Positions 44,262 to 52,574 of a DNA stretch of 64,000 nt are shown piece by piece. Within the stretch, counting starts at the first letter, position 1; each line of letters starts with the position of its first letter. The stretch is from NCBI GenBank assembly GCA_963814355.1, contig CAWFCZ010000002.1:248001-312000 (forward strand). Direction: 5' to 3'. Source of the stretch: JADGOV01 sp963814355. GTDB taxonomy: Bacteria; Actinomycetota; Actinomycetes; JADGOV01. Below the pieces are notes generated by a model. It was not told the DNA's origin. It was given only the letters and a program-made list of their open reading frames with translations, and searched no databases. Position numbers and translations under genes: made by a program.

Positions 44262-46033
44262 CGCTCGTCCTCGTCCCATTCCGGGGCCGCGTCGCGGGCC
44301 ACCTTGATGTCGTCGTTGGAGGTACCGGCGGCCACCATCGGCCAGACCATGGCGTCCGGGCTGACCACGAAGTCCACCACCACCGGCACGTCGTCGATCG
44401 CCAACGCCTTTTCGATGGTGGCATCCACCTCCTCGGTGGTCTCGCAGCGCATCCCGACCCCGCCGTAGGCCTCGGCGAGCGCCACAAAGTCCGGCACCGG
44501 CCGCTTGCCGCGCCGCAGGTCGGTGTTGCTGTAGCGCTCGCCGTAGAACAGCGACTGCCACTGCCGGACCATGCCGAGCGCGCCGTTGTTGATCACCGCC
44601 ACCTTGATCGGAATGCCCTCGATCGTGCAGGTCGCCAGTTCCTGGTTGGTCATCTGGAAGCAGCCGTCGCCGTCGATGGCCCACACCGTGGCATCCGGGC
44701 GGCCGACCTTGGCACCCATCGCAGCCGGCACGGCGTAGCCCATGGTGCCCAGGCCGCCGGAGTTGAGCCAGGTGTAGGGGTTCTCGTAGGAGATGAACTG
44801 GCTGGCCCACATCTGGTGCTGGCCGACGCCGGAGACGTAGATGCCGTCGGGTCCGGTTAGCGCGCCGATCCGGGAGATGACGTGCTGCGGAGCCAGCAGG
44901 CCATCCGCCGGCGGCTCGTACCCGACCGGGTAGGTCGTCCGCCAGCCCTGCGCCCGACGGACCCAGGGCGTGATGTCGGCCCGCCGGCCGGCGGCGTACT
45001 CGGCCTGCAGCGCGACCACCAGGTCGGCGATCACCTCCCGGCAGTTGCCGACGATCGGCACGTCGGCGGTCCGGTTTTTGGAGATTTCCGCCGGGTCGAT
45101 GTCGGCGTGGATGATCGTGGCCTCCGGCGCGAAGGTGTCCAGCCGCCCGGTGACCCGGTCATCGAATCGGGCACCGAGGGCCACGATCAGGTCCGACTTC
45201 TGCAACGCGGTGACCGCGGCCACCGACCCGTGCATGCCGGGCATCCCGAAGTGCTGCGGGTGGCTGTCCGGGAAGGCGCCGCGGGCCATCAGCGTGGTCA
45301 CCACCGGGGCGCCGGTCAACTCGGCGAGCACCCGCAGCTCCGCGACGGCCCGGGCCTTGAGCACGCCACCTCCGACGTAGAGCACCGGCTTGCGCGCCCC
45401 GGCGATCAGCGCGGCCGCTTCCCGCACCTGCTTGCCGTGCGGCTTGGCCGTCGGCTTATACCCGGGCAGCTCCATCCGCACCGGCCAGCTGAAGGTCGTG
45501 GGCGCCTGCAGGATGTCCTTGGGAATGTCCACCAGGACCGGGCCGGGGCGCCCGGTGGCGGCCAGGTGGAACGCCTCCGCGATGACCCGCGGGATGTCGT
45601 CGGCGGACTGCACGAGGTAGTTGTGCTTGGTGATCGGCATCGTGATGCCGACGATGTCCGCCTCCTGGAAGGCGTCCGTGCCGATCGCCGCGCTGGGCAC
45701 CTGGCCGGTGATGGCCACGATCGGCACCGAGTCCATGTACGCGTCGGCGATCGGGGTGACCAGGTTGGTGGCCCCCGGCCCGGAGGTGGCCATCGCGATG
45801 CCGACCTTGCCGGTGGCCTGGGCGTACCCCTCCGCGGCATGCCCGGCGCCCTGCTCGTGGCGGACCAGAATGTGCCGGAGGCTGGAGGTGAAGATCGGGT
45901 CGTACGCCGGCAGGATCGCGCCCCCCGGGATGCCGAACACGGTGTCCGCCCCGCCGGCAGCGGCGACCGCCTCGAGGGCGCGGACCAGGGATTGGGCGCC
46001 GGTGATCTGATCGCCGGTTCTCTGCTCTGTCAC
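44258..46033 (-). CDS. ilvB: Acetolactate synthase large (catalytic) subunit
   Basis: 591 residues from GTG 46033 with AGGAG upstream; the frame extends further only into the attenuator hairpin. The ThDP enzyme joins two pyruvates, or pyruvate and 2-ketobutyrate. Motifs are VFGIPGGAILPAYDP, the catalytic Glu in VRHEQGAGHAAEGYA, and the ThDP-Mg motif GDGCFQMTNQELATC. The FAD domain is in the middle. Its leader region carries a Val/Leu-rich peptide and an intrinsic terminator, indicating attenuation. Confidence 0.96.
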   Translation of the reverse strand: MTEQRTGDQITGAQSLVRALEAVAAAGGADTVFGIPGGAILPAYDPIFTSSLRHILVRHEQGAGHAAEGYAQATGKVGIAMATSGPGATNLVTPIADAYMDSVPIVAITGQVPSAAIGTDAFQEADIVGITMPITKHNYLVQSADDIPRVIAEAFHLAATGRPGPVLVDIPKDILQAPTTFSWPVRMELPGYKPTAKPHGKQVREAAALIAGARKPVLYVGGGVLKARAVAELRVLAELTGAPVVTTLMARGAFPDSHPQHFGMPGMHGSVAAVTALQKSDLIVALGARFDDRVTGRLDTFAPEATIIHADIDPAEISKNRTADVPIVGNCREVIADLVVALQAEYAAGRRADITPWVRRAQGWRTTYPVGYEPPADGLLAPQHVISRIGALTGPDGIYVSGVGQHQMWASQFISYENPYTWLNSGGLGTMGYAVPAAMGAKVGRPDATVWAIDGDGCFQMTNQELATCTIEGIPIKVAVINNGALGMVRQWQSLFYGERYSNTDLRRGKRPVPDFVALAEAYGGVGMRCETTEEVDATIEKALAIDDVPVVVDFVVSPDAMVWPMVAAGTSNDDIKVARDAAPEWDEDER

Positions 46034-46082
46034 GGGGAGTCGGCTCCTGGCTGACGTGGGATCGGATGGGCTGGACGGCAAC

Positions 46083-46115
46083 AAAAAACCCCTCGTGCCG
46101 GGAGGCACAGAGGGG
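46083..46115 (-). terminator. ilvB attenuator: hairpin with U-tract
   Basis: CCCCTC-U-GUGCC, loop UCCC, GGCAC-GAGGGG: 11 bp with one bulged U, followed by six U. It lies about 50 nt before ilvB and 20 nt after the leader peptide stop. It is the most classical intrinsic terminator in the window and would stop transcription when the leader is translated freely. Confidence 0.88.
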
Positions 46116-46135
46116 CGGCGCGCGGGCTGGTGAAG

Positions 46136-46180
46136 CTAGCCGGCGCGCTTGGCAAGTACTACGAGAACCACGTGGTGCAC
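46136..46180 (-). CDS. ilvB leader peptide (14 residues, Val/Leu-rich)
   Basis: From GTG 46180 to TAG: fMet-HHVVLVVLAKRAG. Positions 4-9 are Val-Val-Leu-Val-Val-Leu (GTG-GTT-CTC-GTA-GTA-CTT). It sits between a clear promoter and the terminator, 103 nt upstream of ilvB. The codon content matches the amino acids made by the operon. The start codon is at the predicted transcription start, so initiation is probably leaderless. Confidence 0.85.
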   Translation of the reverse strand: MHHVVLVVLAKRAG

Positions 46181-46186
46181 GGGCCT

Positions 46187-46215
46187 ACTGTGCCGGTCCG
46201 GCGCCTCGGAGTCAA
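46187..46215 (-). promoter_or_regulatory. Promoter of the ilvB leader
   Basis: TTGACT (46215-46210), a 17-nt spacer and CACAGT (46192-46187) on the minus strand. Six nt later is the leader GTG, so +1 would fall at the start codon. Confidence 0.65.
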
Positions 46216-46233
46216 ATCGGGCGAGGCCCGCGC

Positions 46234-46824
46234 TTACGTCCCGGAGACGGGTCGGCCGACGATCATCGAGGCGAGTAGTGGTGAGTCGAAGGCCTTCGCG
46301 GTCTGCCAGTCGAGCTGAGCGCCGAGGCCGTCGAGGACCCGGGTGAAGAAGGCGCGGGCGGCGGCGGCGTACACCACGTCCGCGATCTCAGCGTCGGACA
46401 GGCCCACGGCTCGCAGGTCATCGACGTCGGCTTGCTCCACCGAGGCAGCGTCGACGGCGACCTTGGCGGCGAACAGGTATACGGCATGGTCCTGCGGCTG
46501 GAGGTCCGCGCCGTCAGGTGATCGGGCGATCCGGTGCAGGGACTCCTCGTCCTGGCAGACGTCGCGGAGGAACTTCGCGTGCGCCGCCGTGCAGTAGGTC
46601 GACTTCAGGGCGCGAGCAGCCGCAATCGTGGCTATCTCGAACCGCCGCCGATCCATGCCACCGCGAATCGTGCTGTTGAGGCCGTTCCAGGCCTGCGCCA
46701 CGTCCGGACGAAGGCTGAACGCCGAGGCGTAGTTCGGCAGGAACCCCCAGTCCGCACGCTGCTGCCGGTAGTACTCCGCCACCGGTCCCGAGGCCGCTGA
46801 CTCGTCAACCGTTTCGATGAACAT
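46234..46824 (-). CDS. AhpD-like / carboxymuconolactone decarboxylase family protein
   Basis: 196 residues, all-helical, of the 'uncharacterised peroxidase-related enzyme' group. The active-site stretch is STYCTAAHAKFLRDV: the second Cys and the His of the AhpD Cys-x-x-Cys-x-x-x-His motif are present, but the first Cys is Ser. A disulfide reductase role as in AhpD is therefore unlikely, and a different redox or hydrolase activity is possible. ATG 46824. It lies between ilvD and the ilvB leader on the same strand. Confidence 0.85.
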   Translation of the reverse strand: MFIETVDESAASGPVAEYYRQQRADWGFLPNYASAFSLRPDVAQAWNGLNSTIRGGMDRRRFEIATIAAARALKSTYCTAAHAKFLRDVCQDEESLHRIARSPDGADLQPQDHAVYLFAAKVAVDAASVEQADVDDLRAVGLSDAEIADVVYAAAARAFFTRVLDGLGAQLDWQTAKAFDSPLLASMIVGRPVSGT

Positions 46825-46932
46825 GCGGCCATCCTCCTACCACGCCCCCCTGACCGAAACCCCGGTACAGCCGCTCCCGGCCGACGAACGCGCCGTCGCC
46901 GAACGTCCGCCGAGGGCACCGCCTCGCGGGGC

Positions 46933-48645
46933 TCAGTCGCAGACCGCTCCGTTGGCCGCCGAACCCACCAGCCGGGCGTACTTCGCGAGCACCCCGCTGG
47001 CATAGCGCGGGGTCATCGGCTTCCAGTCCGCGCGGCGCCGGTCCAGCTCGGCCGGATCGACCTCGACGTCCAGCCGGCCGGCCGGCACGTCCAGGGTGAC
47101 CCGGTCTCCGTCGGCGACCAGAGCGATCGGTCCGCAGCCCGCGGCCTCCGGCGCGACATGACCGATGCACAGGCCGTGCGTCGCGCCGGAGAAGCGGCCG
47201 TCGGTGACCAGGGCCACCTTCGCGCCGAGCCCGGCGCCCTTGATCGCGCCGGTGACCGCGAGCATCTCCCGCATCCCGGGACCACCGCTGGGGCCTTCCC
47301 ACCGGATCACGACCACGTCACCGGCGACGATTCGCCCGGCGGTGACCGCGTCCATGGCGGCCTGCTCGCCGTCAAAGACCCGGGCGGTGCCGGTGAAGCG
47401 AAGGTTCTCCATGCCGGCGGTCTTGGCCACCGCGCCGTCCGGTGCCAGCGTCCCGCGGAGCACCTTCAGACCGCCGGTGGCGTGGATCGGCGCGGTCAAC
47501 GGGTGCACCACCTCGCCGTCGGGCGCCGGCGGGTCGAGATCGGCGAGGTTCTCGGCGAGGGTCCGCCCGGTGACGGTCAGCGCGTCGCCGTGCAGCAGTC
47601 CGGCATCCAGCAACTGCCGCATGACCATCGGCACGCCGCCGACCCGGTCCACGTCGTTCATCACGTACCGGCCGAACGGCCGGACATCGGCCAGGTGCGG
47701 GACCCGGGCGCCGATCCGGTTGAAGTCGTCCAGGTCGAGGGGGACCCGGGCCTCGTGGGCGATGGCCAGCAGGTGCAGCACCGCGTTCGTCGATCCGCCG
47801 AGGGCCTGGACCACCGCTATGGCGTTCTCGAAGGCGTCCTTGGTCAGGATCCGGCGGGCGGTGAGCCCGGCATCGAGCAGCCGCACGGCGGCCGCGCCGG
47901 ATTCGGTGGCGTACCCGGACCGTCGCGGATCCGGGGCGGGGGCCGAGGTACTGCCGGGCAACGCCATCCCGAGAGCCTCGGCCGCGCTGGCCATCGTGTT
48001 GGCGGTGAACATCCCGCCGCAGCTGCCCTCGCTCGGACAGGCCGCCCGCTCGACGGCGTCCAGACCAGCGTCGTCGATCGTGCCGCGGGCCCGAGCGCCG
48101 ACGGCCTCGAAGACCTCCTGGATGGTGCAGACGCTGCCGTCTGCCAGCCGCCCGGGCAGGATCGACCCGCCGTAGAGGAAGACCGCGACCAGGTCGAGCC
48201 GCGCGGCGGCCATCAGCATGCCGGGCAGCGACTTGTCGCACCCGGCGAGCAGCACCATCGCGTCGAACCGCTCGGCGTGCATCATCAGCTCGACGGAGTC
48301 GGCGATGCACTCCCGGCTGACCAGGCTGGCCCGCATCCCCTCGTGGCCCATCGAGATGCCGTCGGACACCGCGATCGTGGTGAACTCCAGCGGGAACCCG
48401 CCTTGGCGGCGTACGCCCTCCTTGGCGGACTGGGCCAGCCGGGCCAGGGGCAGGTTGCACGGGGTCACCTCGTTCCAGCTGGTGGCCACCGCGACCTGCG
48501 GCTTGGCCCAGTCGGCATCGCCCATCCCGACGGCCCGCAGCATCGCCCGGGCCGGAGCGCGCTCAAAGCCATCGGTCACGTCCCGGCTGCGCGGCTTGCG
48601 GTCCGGACCGGTGGGGGCCGGGGTCGTCGGCGGGTGAGCTGTCAT
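46933..48645 (-). CDS. ilvD: Dihydroxy-acid dehydratase
   Basis: 570 residues. It dehydrates dihydroxy acids in Ile and Val synthesis using an Fe-S cluster. The cluster cysteines are in VLLAGCDKSLPGML and GSCGGMFTANTMA; the GRFSGATHGLCIGH segment near the C-terminus is the family signature. ATG 48645. It lies apart from ilvBNC, with an AhpD-like gene between, and has no leader peptide that I can see. Confidence 0.95.
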   Translation of the reverse strand: MTAHPPTTPAPTGPDRKPRSRDVTDGFERAPARAMLRAVGMGDADWAKPQVAVATSWNEVTPCNLPLARLAQSAKEGVRRQGGFPLEFTTIAVSDGISMGHEGMRASLVSRECIADSVELMMHAERFDAMVLLAGCDKSLPGMLMAAARLDLVAVFLYGGSILPGRLADGSVCTIQEVFEAVGARARGTIDDAGLDAVERAACPSEGSCGGMFTANTMASAAEALGMALPGSTSAPAPDPRRSGYATESGAAAVRLLDAGLTARRILTKDAFENAIAVVQALGGSTNAVLHLLAIAHEARVPLDLDDFNRIGARVPHLADVRPFGRYVMNDVDRVGGVPMVMRQLLDAGLLHGDALTVTGRTLAENLADLDPPAPDGEVVHPLTAPIHATGGLKVLRGTLAPDGAVAKTAGMENLRFTGTARVFDGEQAAMDAVTAGRIVAGDVVVIRWEGPSGGPGMREMLAVTGAIKGAGLGAKVALVTDGRFSGATHGLCIGHVAPEAAGCGPIALVADGDRVTLDVPAGRLDVEVDPAELDRRRADWKPMTPRYASGVLAKYARLVGSAANGAVCD

Positions 48646-48670
48646 GGCGCCGAAGCCTACGGCGTGGCCC

Positions 48671-51421
48671 TCAGTGCCGGAACGCCCGCTGACCCCGGCG
48701 GGGATCGGAGAGCCGGGGCAGCCAGATCGAGGGCTGCGGTTCGGGCGGCGCGACCCGCATCCGGGCGTCGGCCACGACCGCCCCGTCCGGGGAGGCCACC
48801 ACCGGGTCGAGCGTCAGTTCGGCGACCTGGGGGACGTCCTCGGCGAGCGCGGCCACCCGCAGCAGTACGTCGGCAAGCGCGGTGACGTCGGCCGGTGGCC
48901 GACCCCGGTAGCCGTAGAGCAACGGCGAGCAGCGCAAGGAGCCGATGAGCCGGTCGGCGTCGAGGTCGGTGAGCGGCAGCAACCGGTAGGCCCGATCCCC
49001 CATCAACTCACCCGTCGTGCCGCCCAAGGCGAACATCACCACCGGGCCGAACAGCCGGTCCTGGGTCACGCTGATCACCAGCTCGGTACCATCGGTCACC
49101 ATCGGACGCACGATGGCCCCGCCGCCCAGCTCGTCGCCCAACTCCTGCGCCATCTGGACGTAGGCCGCCCAGGCGGCCGCGCCGTCGGCCAGCCAGAGCC
49201 GTATCGCGCCCTGCTCCGGCCGGACCAGGTCCGGGTTCAGCGCCCGGATCGCCACCGGGCCGCCGATGCCGTCGGCGCACTCGGCGGCCTGGGCGGGGCT
49301 GCGGACCACGTTCCCGTCGAGCAGCGGCACCCGGTAGTCGCCCAGCACCTCGGCGAGGACCGAGGAGGGTACCCAGCACCCGTCCGGACGTTGGGCCAGT
49401 AGGTCACGCAGCCGTCGCCGGACGCGGTCCGGCGCCACGTCGGTGAGCGGTACGAACTCACCCTGCGGTTGCCGGCGCCAGTGGGCGTACTCAGCGGCCG
49501 AGGCCAGCGCCCCGGCGGCCACCTCCGGATAGTCGAATACCGGCACCGTCCCGCGGGATTCGATGCGGTCGGCCGCGGCCGCGGCGCCGGCGTAGCTGGC
49601 CAACGTGGGCTTGGCCGCCCCGGCGGCGGCGGCGTCCACCGCGGCCGCCACCGCACCGTGGCCGCCGGCCTGCAACGTGGTGTGGGCCACCAGGACCGCG
49701 TCGACCTCCTCGGCGGCGAGCAGGACGGCGAGGGCAGCCCGGTACTCCCCGGGTCCGGCGGCGGCGGTGAGATCCACCGGGTTGGCCACCACCGTGGCGG
49801 CCGGCGCCGCGACCCGCAAGGCGTCCTGCACCGCACCGGCCAGCGGCTCGACCTCCAGCCCGGCGCTGACGCAGGCGTCCCCGGCGAGAACCCCGACGCT
49901 GCGCGAGTTGCTCAGCACGGCTACTCGCCGCCCGGGCGGGAGCGGCTGGGACAGCAGGACGTCGGCGACTGCCAGCAACTGCGGAACGGAGTCCACCCGC
50001 AGCACGCCCGCCGAGGTGAACAGGGCGTCCTCGGTGGCCGCCCGATCCAACGCCGCCGCCGTGAAACGCCCAGTCGGGCCGGACCCGCCGAGGCCCGGCT
50101 TGATGACCACCACCGGCTTGCGTTGCGCGACCCGACGGGCGATCCGGCCGAACTTACGCGGATTCCCGAACGAGTCGATGTAGAGCGCAGCGACGTCGGT
50201 GGCCTCGTCCTGCTCCCAGTACAGCAGCAGGTCGTTGCTACTCACGTCGGCCTTGTTGCCGACCGAGACGAACGTCGACACTCCCAGACCGCGCTGGGTC
50301 GCCGCGTCCAGTAGCGCGGTGCCGAGCGCGCCGGACTGGGTCATCATGCCGAGCCGGCCGGGTTTCGGGCGAGCACCGACCACCGTCGCGTTCATCCGGA
50401 CGTCCGGCGCGGTGTTCACCATGCCCAGGCAGTTGGGGCCGACCACCCGCATGCCGGCCCGCCTGGCCAGCACGACGAGTTGGCGCTCCACGTTCTCCCC
50501 CATGGCTCCGGTCTCGGAGAAACCCGAGGCCACCACCACCAGGTTGCGGATCCCCGCGGCGGCGCAGTCCGCGGCCACGGTGAGCACCGAATCGGCCGGT
50601 ACGGCGACGAACGCCAAGTCGACGCCGGCCGGCAGCTCGGTGGCCTTGGCGACCGCCGGTCGGCCATACACGGTCCGGGCGGACAGATTCACCGGGTAGA
50701 GCGGGCCGCGGAAGCCTCCGTCGGCCAGGGTGGCGACCAGGTTGTGTCCCATCCCGCCGGCTCGACCGGCACCGATCACCGCGATGCTCCGCGGGGCGAG
50801 CAACCGGGTGATGGACTGGGCCGCCGCGGCACGCTCCCGCTCCCCGGCGGCGTCGAGCAGCGCGGCCGTTCGGGCCAGCGGAAGGTCGACGTGCACCGTG
50901 CCGTCGGAGTACCGGGCCTGCGCGGTGAACCCGGCGCTTCGGAACACGTTGAGCATGTGAGCGTTGTTGGGCAGGACTTCGGCGACCAGCCGGGTTACTC
51001 CCTGCGCACCGGCCTGGACCGCGAGCCCCTCGAGCAGCAGGGTGCCGATGCCTCGACCCTGGTGGTCGTCGTCGACCAGCAGCGCCACCTCGGCCACCTC
51101 CCGGGTGGGCAGCCGCTCGTAGCTCGCCATGCCGGCGACGTCCTCGCCGATCAGGGCGAGGAGGCCGGCCAGGTCGCCGCGATCTTCCCCGGCAGCCGAT
51201 TGGGCGCTCAGGAGGTGATCGACATGGGCTTCGCCGGCTTGGCGGGACAGCGAGAAGTAGCGGAAGTACGCACTGGTCTCGGACAGCCCCTCATGCAGCC
51301 GCAGCAGCGCCCTCCGGTCGGCGGCCACCGGCGGGCGCACGTGCACCAGGTTCCCGTCGGCAAGGACCGCGTGGAAGTCGACGTCGCCGGTGCTGGCGAG
51401 CCCCTGATCCGCCTCAGACAT
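48671..51421 (-). CDS. Bifunctional GNAT acetyltransferase / NDP-forming acyl-CoA ligase-like protein (Pat-type)
   Basis: 916 residues. The GNAT domain at the N-terminus (about 15-185) has the acetyl-CoA loop VDDDHQGRGIGTLLLEGL. A CoA-binding domain follows (APRSIAVIGAGRAGGMGHN), then succinyl-CoA-ligase-like domains and an ATP-grasp domain at the C-terminus. Actinobacterial proteins of this layout acetylate enzymes such as acetyl-CoA synthetase; some bind cAMP or amino acids. Here the GNAT domain leads, the reverse of E. coli PatZ. GTG 51424 directly before the ATG is an alternative start. It precedes ilvD by 25 nt. Confidence 0.9.
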   Translation of the reverse strand: MSEADQGLASTGDVDFHAVLADGNLVHVRPPVAADRRALLRLHEGLSETSAYFRYFSLSRQAGEAHVDHLLSAQSAAGEDRGDLAGLLALIGEDVAGMASYERLPTREVAEVALLVDDDHQGRGIGTLLLEGLAVQAGAQGVTRLVAEVLPNNAHMLNVFRSAGFTAQARYSDGTVHVDLPLARTAALLDAAGERERAAAAQSITRLLAPRSIAVIGAGRAGGMGHNLVATLADGGFRGPLYPVNLSARTVYGRPAVAKATELPAGVDLAFVAVPADSVLTVAADCAAAGIRNLVVVASGFSETGAMGENVERQLVVLARRAGMRVVGPNCLGMVNTAPDVRMNATVVGARPKPGRLGMMTQSGALGTALLDAATQRGLGVSTFVSVGNKADVSSNDLLLYWEQDEATDVAALYIDSFGNPRKFGRIARRVAQRKPVVVIKPGLGGSGPTGRFTAAALDRAATEDALFTSAGVLRVDSVPQLLAVADVLLSQPLPPGRRVAVLSNSRSVGVLAGDACVSAGLEVEPLAGAVQDALRVAAPAATVVANPVDLTAAAGPGEYRAALAVLLAAEEVDAVLVAHTTLQAGGHGAVAAAVDAAAAGAAKPTLASYAGAAAAADRIESRGTVPVFDYPEVAAGALASAAEYAHWRRQPQGEFVPLTDVAPDRVRRRLRDLLAQRPDGCWVPSSVLAEVLGDYRVPLLDGNVVRSPAQAAECADGIGGPVAIRALNPDLVRPEQGAIRLWLADGAAAWAAYVQMAQELGDELGGGAIVRPMVTDGTELVISVTQDRLFGPVVMFALGGTTGELMGDRAYRLLPLTDLDADRLIGSLRCSPLLYGYRGRPPADVTALADVLLRVAALAEDVPQVAELTLDPVVASPDGAVVADARMRVAPPEPQPSIWLPRLSDPRRGQRAFRH

Positions 51422-51436
51422 CACATAACCAGCCGA

Positions 51437-52348
51437 TCAGTACTCGCCGACGACGACGTGCTTCAGCGGCTCCCCGTCGACGTAGCGCTGTAGTTGGCGG
51501 CGCAGCAGGGCGTAGGACCGGGGCACGCTGAGCGGGGTAGAACCCGCGACGTGCGGGGTGAGCAGCAGCCCGGGCGCCGACCACAGCGGATGCCCCGGTG
51601 GCAGCGGTTCCGGATCGGTCACGTCGAGGGCGGCGCGGAGCCGGCCGGAGGCCAACTCCGCCAGCAGCGCGCCGGTGTCCACCACCGGCCCTCGGGCGCC
51701 GTTGACCAGCAGCGCCCCGTCCCGCATCCGGGCCAGGAAAGGCCCGTCGATCAGTCCCCGGGTGGCCGAGGTGAGCGGCACCAGGACCACCACCACGTCC
51801 ACCTCCCCCAGCAGCTCCGGCACGTCCTCGATCGCCGTGACTCCGTCCCGGGCGCGACGGGCCGCCCGGCGCACCTGGACCTCGAACCCGGCGAGGCGAT
51901 GCTCGACGGCGGCCCCGATCGAGCCGGCACCGAGAATCAATACCGTCTTGCCGGCCAGCACGTCGGTGCCCGAGTGATCCCAGCGACCCTGCTCCTGGGC
52001 CAGGGCGAACCGCGGAAGCTCACGCAGCGCACCCAGGATGACGGCCACCACCCACTCGGCGGTGCTCGGGTCGTGCACGCCGCCGGCCCGGCACAGCGTC
52101 ACCCCCGGCGGCACCGCGGCGAGCGCCGCCTCGGCACCTGCGGTGAGCAGCTGGACGACCCGCAGCCTGGGCAGCCGGGTCATCACCTCGATCGGCTCTC
52201 CGGCGCCGAGGAACGGCGGCACGTAGAACTCGACCTCGTCGCTTCCCGGCGGCAGCGGGCCGGCACCGGGCCAGGCCAGCAGCTCCACCCCGTCCGGTAC
52301 GCCGCCCATCTGCTCCGCCGCGTCCGCCAGCGGCACCATGGCCTTCAT
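51437..52348 (-). CDS. D-isomer-specific 2-hydroxyacid dehydrogenase family protein
   Basis: 303 residues. The NAD-binding fold shows VLILGAGSIGAAVEHRLAGF. The substrate-binding Arg is in NGARGPVVD, the Glu in DVTDPEPLPPGHPLW and the His in LTPHVAGSTP. Length and the short N-terminal domain suit the GhrA/glyoxylate-reductase-like branch; the substrate is open. ATG 52348, another ATG three codons on. It lies 13 nt before the acetyltransferase gene. Confidence 0.9.
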   Translation of the reverse strand: MKAMVPLADAAEQMGGVPDGVELLAWPGAGPLPPGSDEVEFYVPPFLGAGEPIEVMTRLPRLRVVQLLTAGAEAALAAVPPGVTLCRAGGVHDPSTAEWVVAVILGALRELPRFALAQEQGRWDHSGTDVLAGKTVLILGAGSIGAAVEHRLAGFEVQVRRAARRARDGVTAIEDVPELLGEVDVVVVLVPLTSATRGLIDGPFLARMRDGALLVNGARGPVVDTGALLAELASGRLRAALDVTDPEPLPPGHPLWSAPGLLLTPHVAGSTPLSVPRSYALLRRQLQRYVDGEPLKHVVVGEY

Positions 52349-52443
52349 CGTCGTGATCGCCGGGCCTCCCCCGGCCGTACCTGCGGCATGACGCCCACTA
52401 TGGCGGATGCCGCCCGGGCGGCGTCAGCGCGGTGGGCCCCGTC

Positions 52444-52574
52444 CCGCGATCACCTGGCAGGTACGGACTCCCCTAAAGGCCGGCTCCCGCCGGACGGGCT
52501 GAGGCTCGGGGGCTGGGGAAGGTGACCGGGGCTGGGACCCCGGCAAGTTACCCCAGCCGGGCCGGTGATCACGG
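52444..52574. ncRNA. Unidentified structured element between the glycosyltransferase and dehydrogenase genes
   Basis: Nested pairing can be traced by eye. An outer stem joins CCGCGATCACCTGGC (52444-52458) with GCCGGTGATCACGG (52561-52574). Inside are a hairpin CCGGC-TCCC-GCCGG (52480-52493) and a stem GGCTGGGG/CCCCAGCC (52511-52518 with 52551-52558) capped by CCGGGG-N6-CCCCGG (52526-52543). A closed multibranch of about 130 nt resembles a riboswitch or small RNA, but I match no known family and cannot decide the strand. It may simply be a compound terminator in GC-rich DNA. The rest of 52349-52568 holds no gene. Confidence 0.35.
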
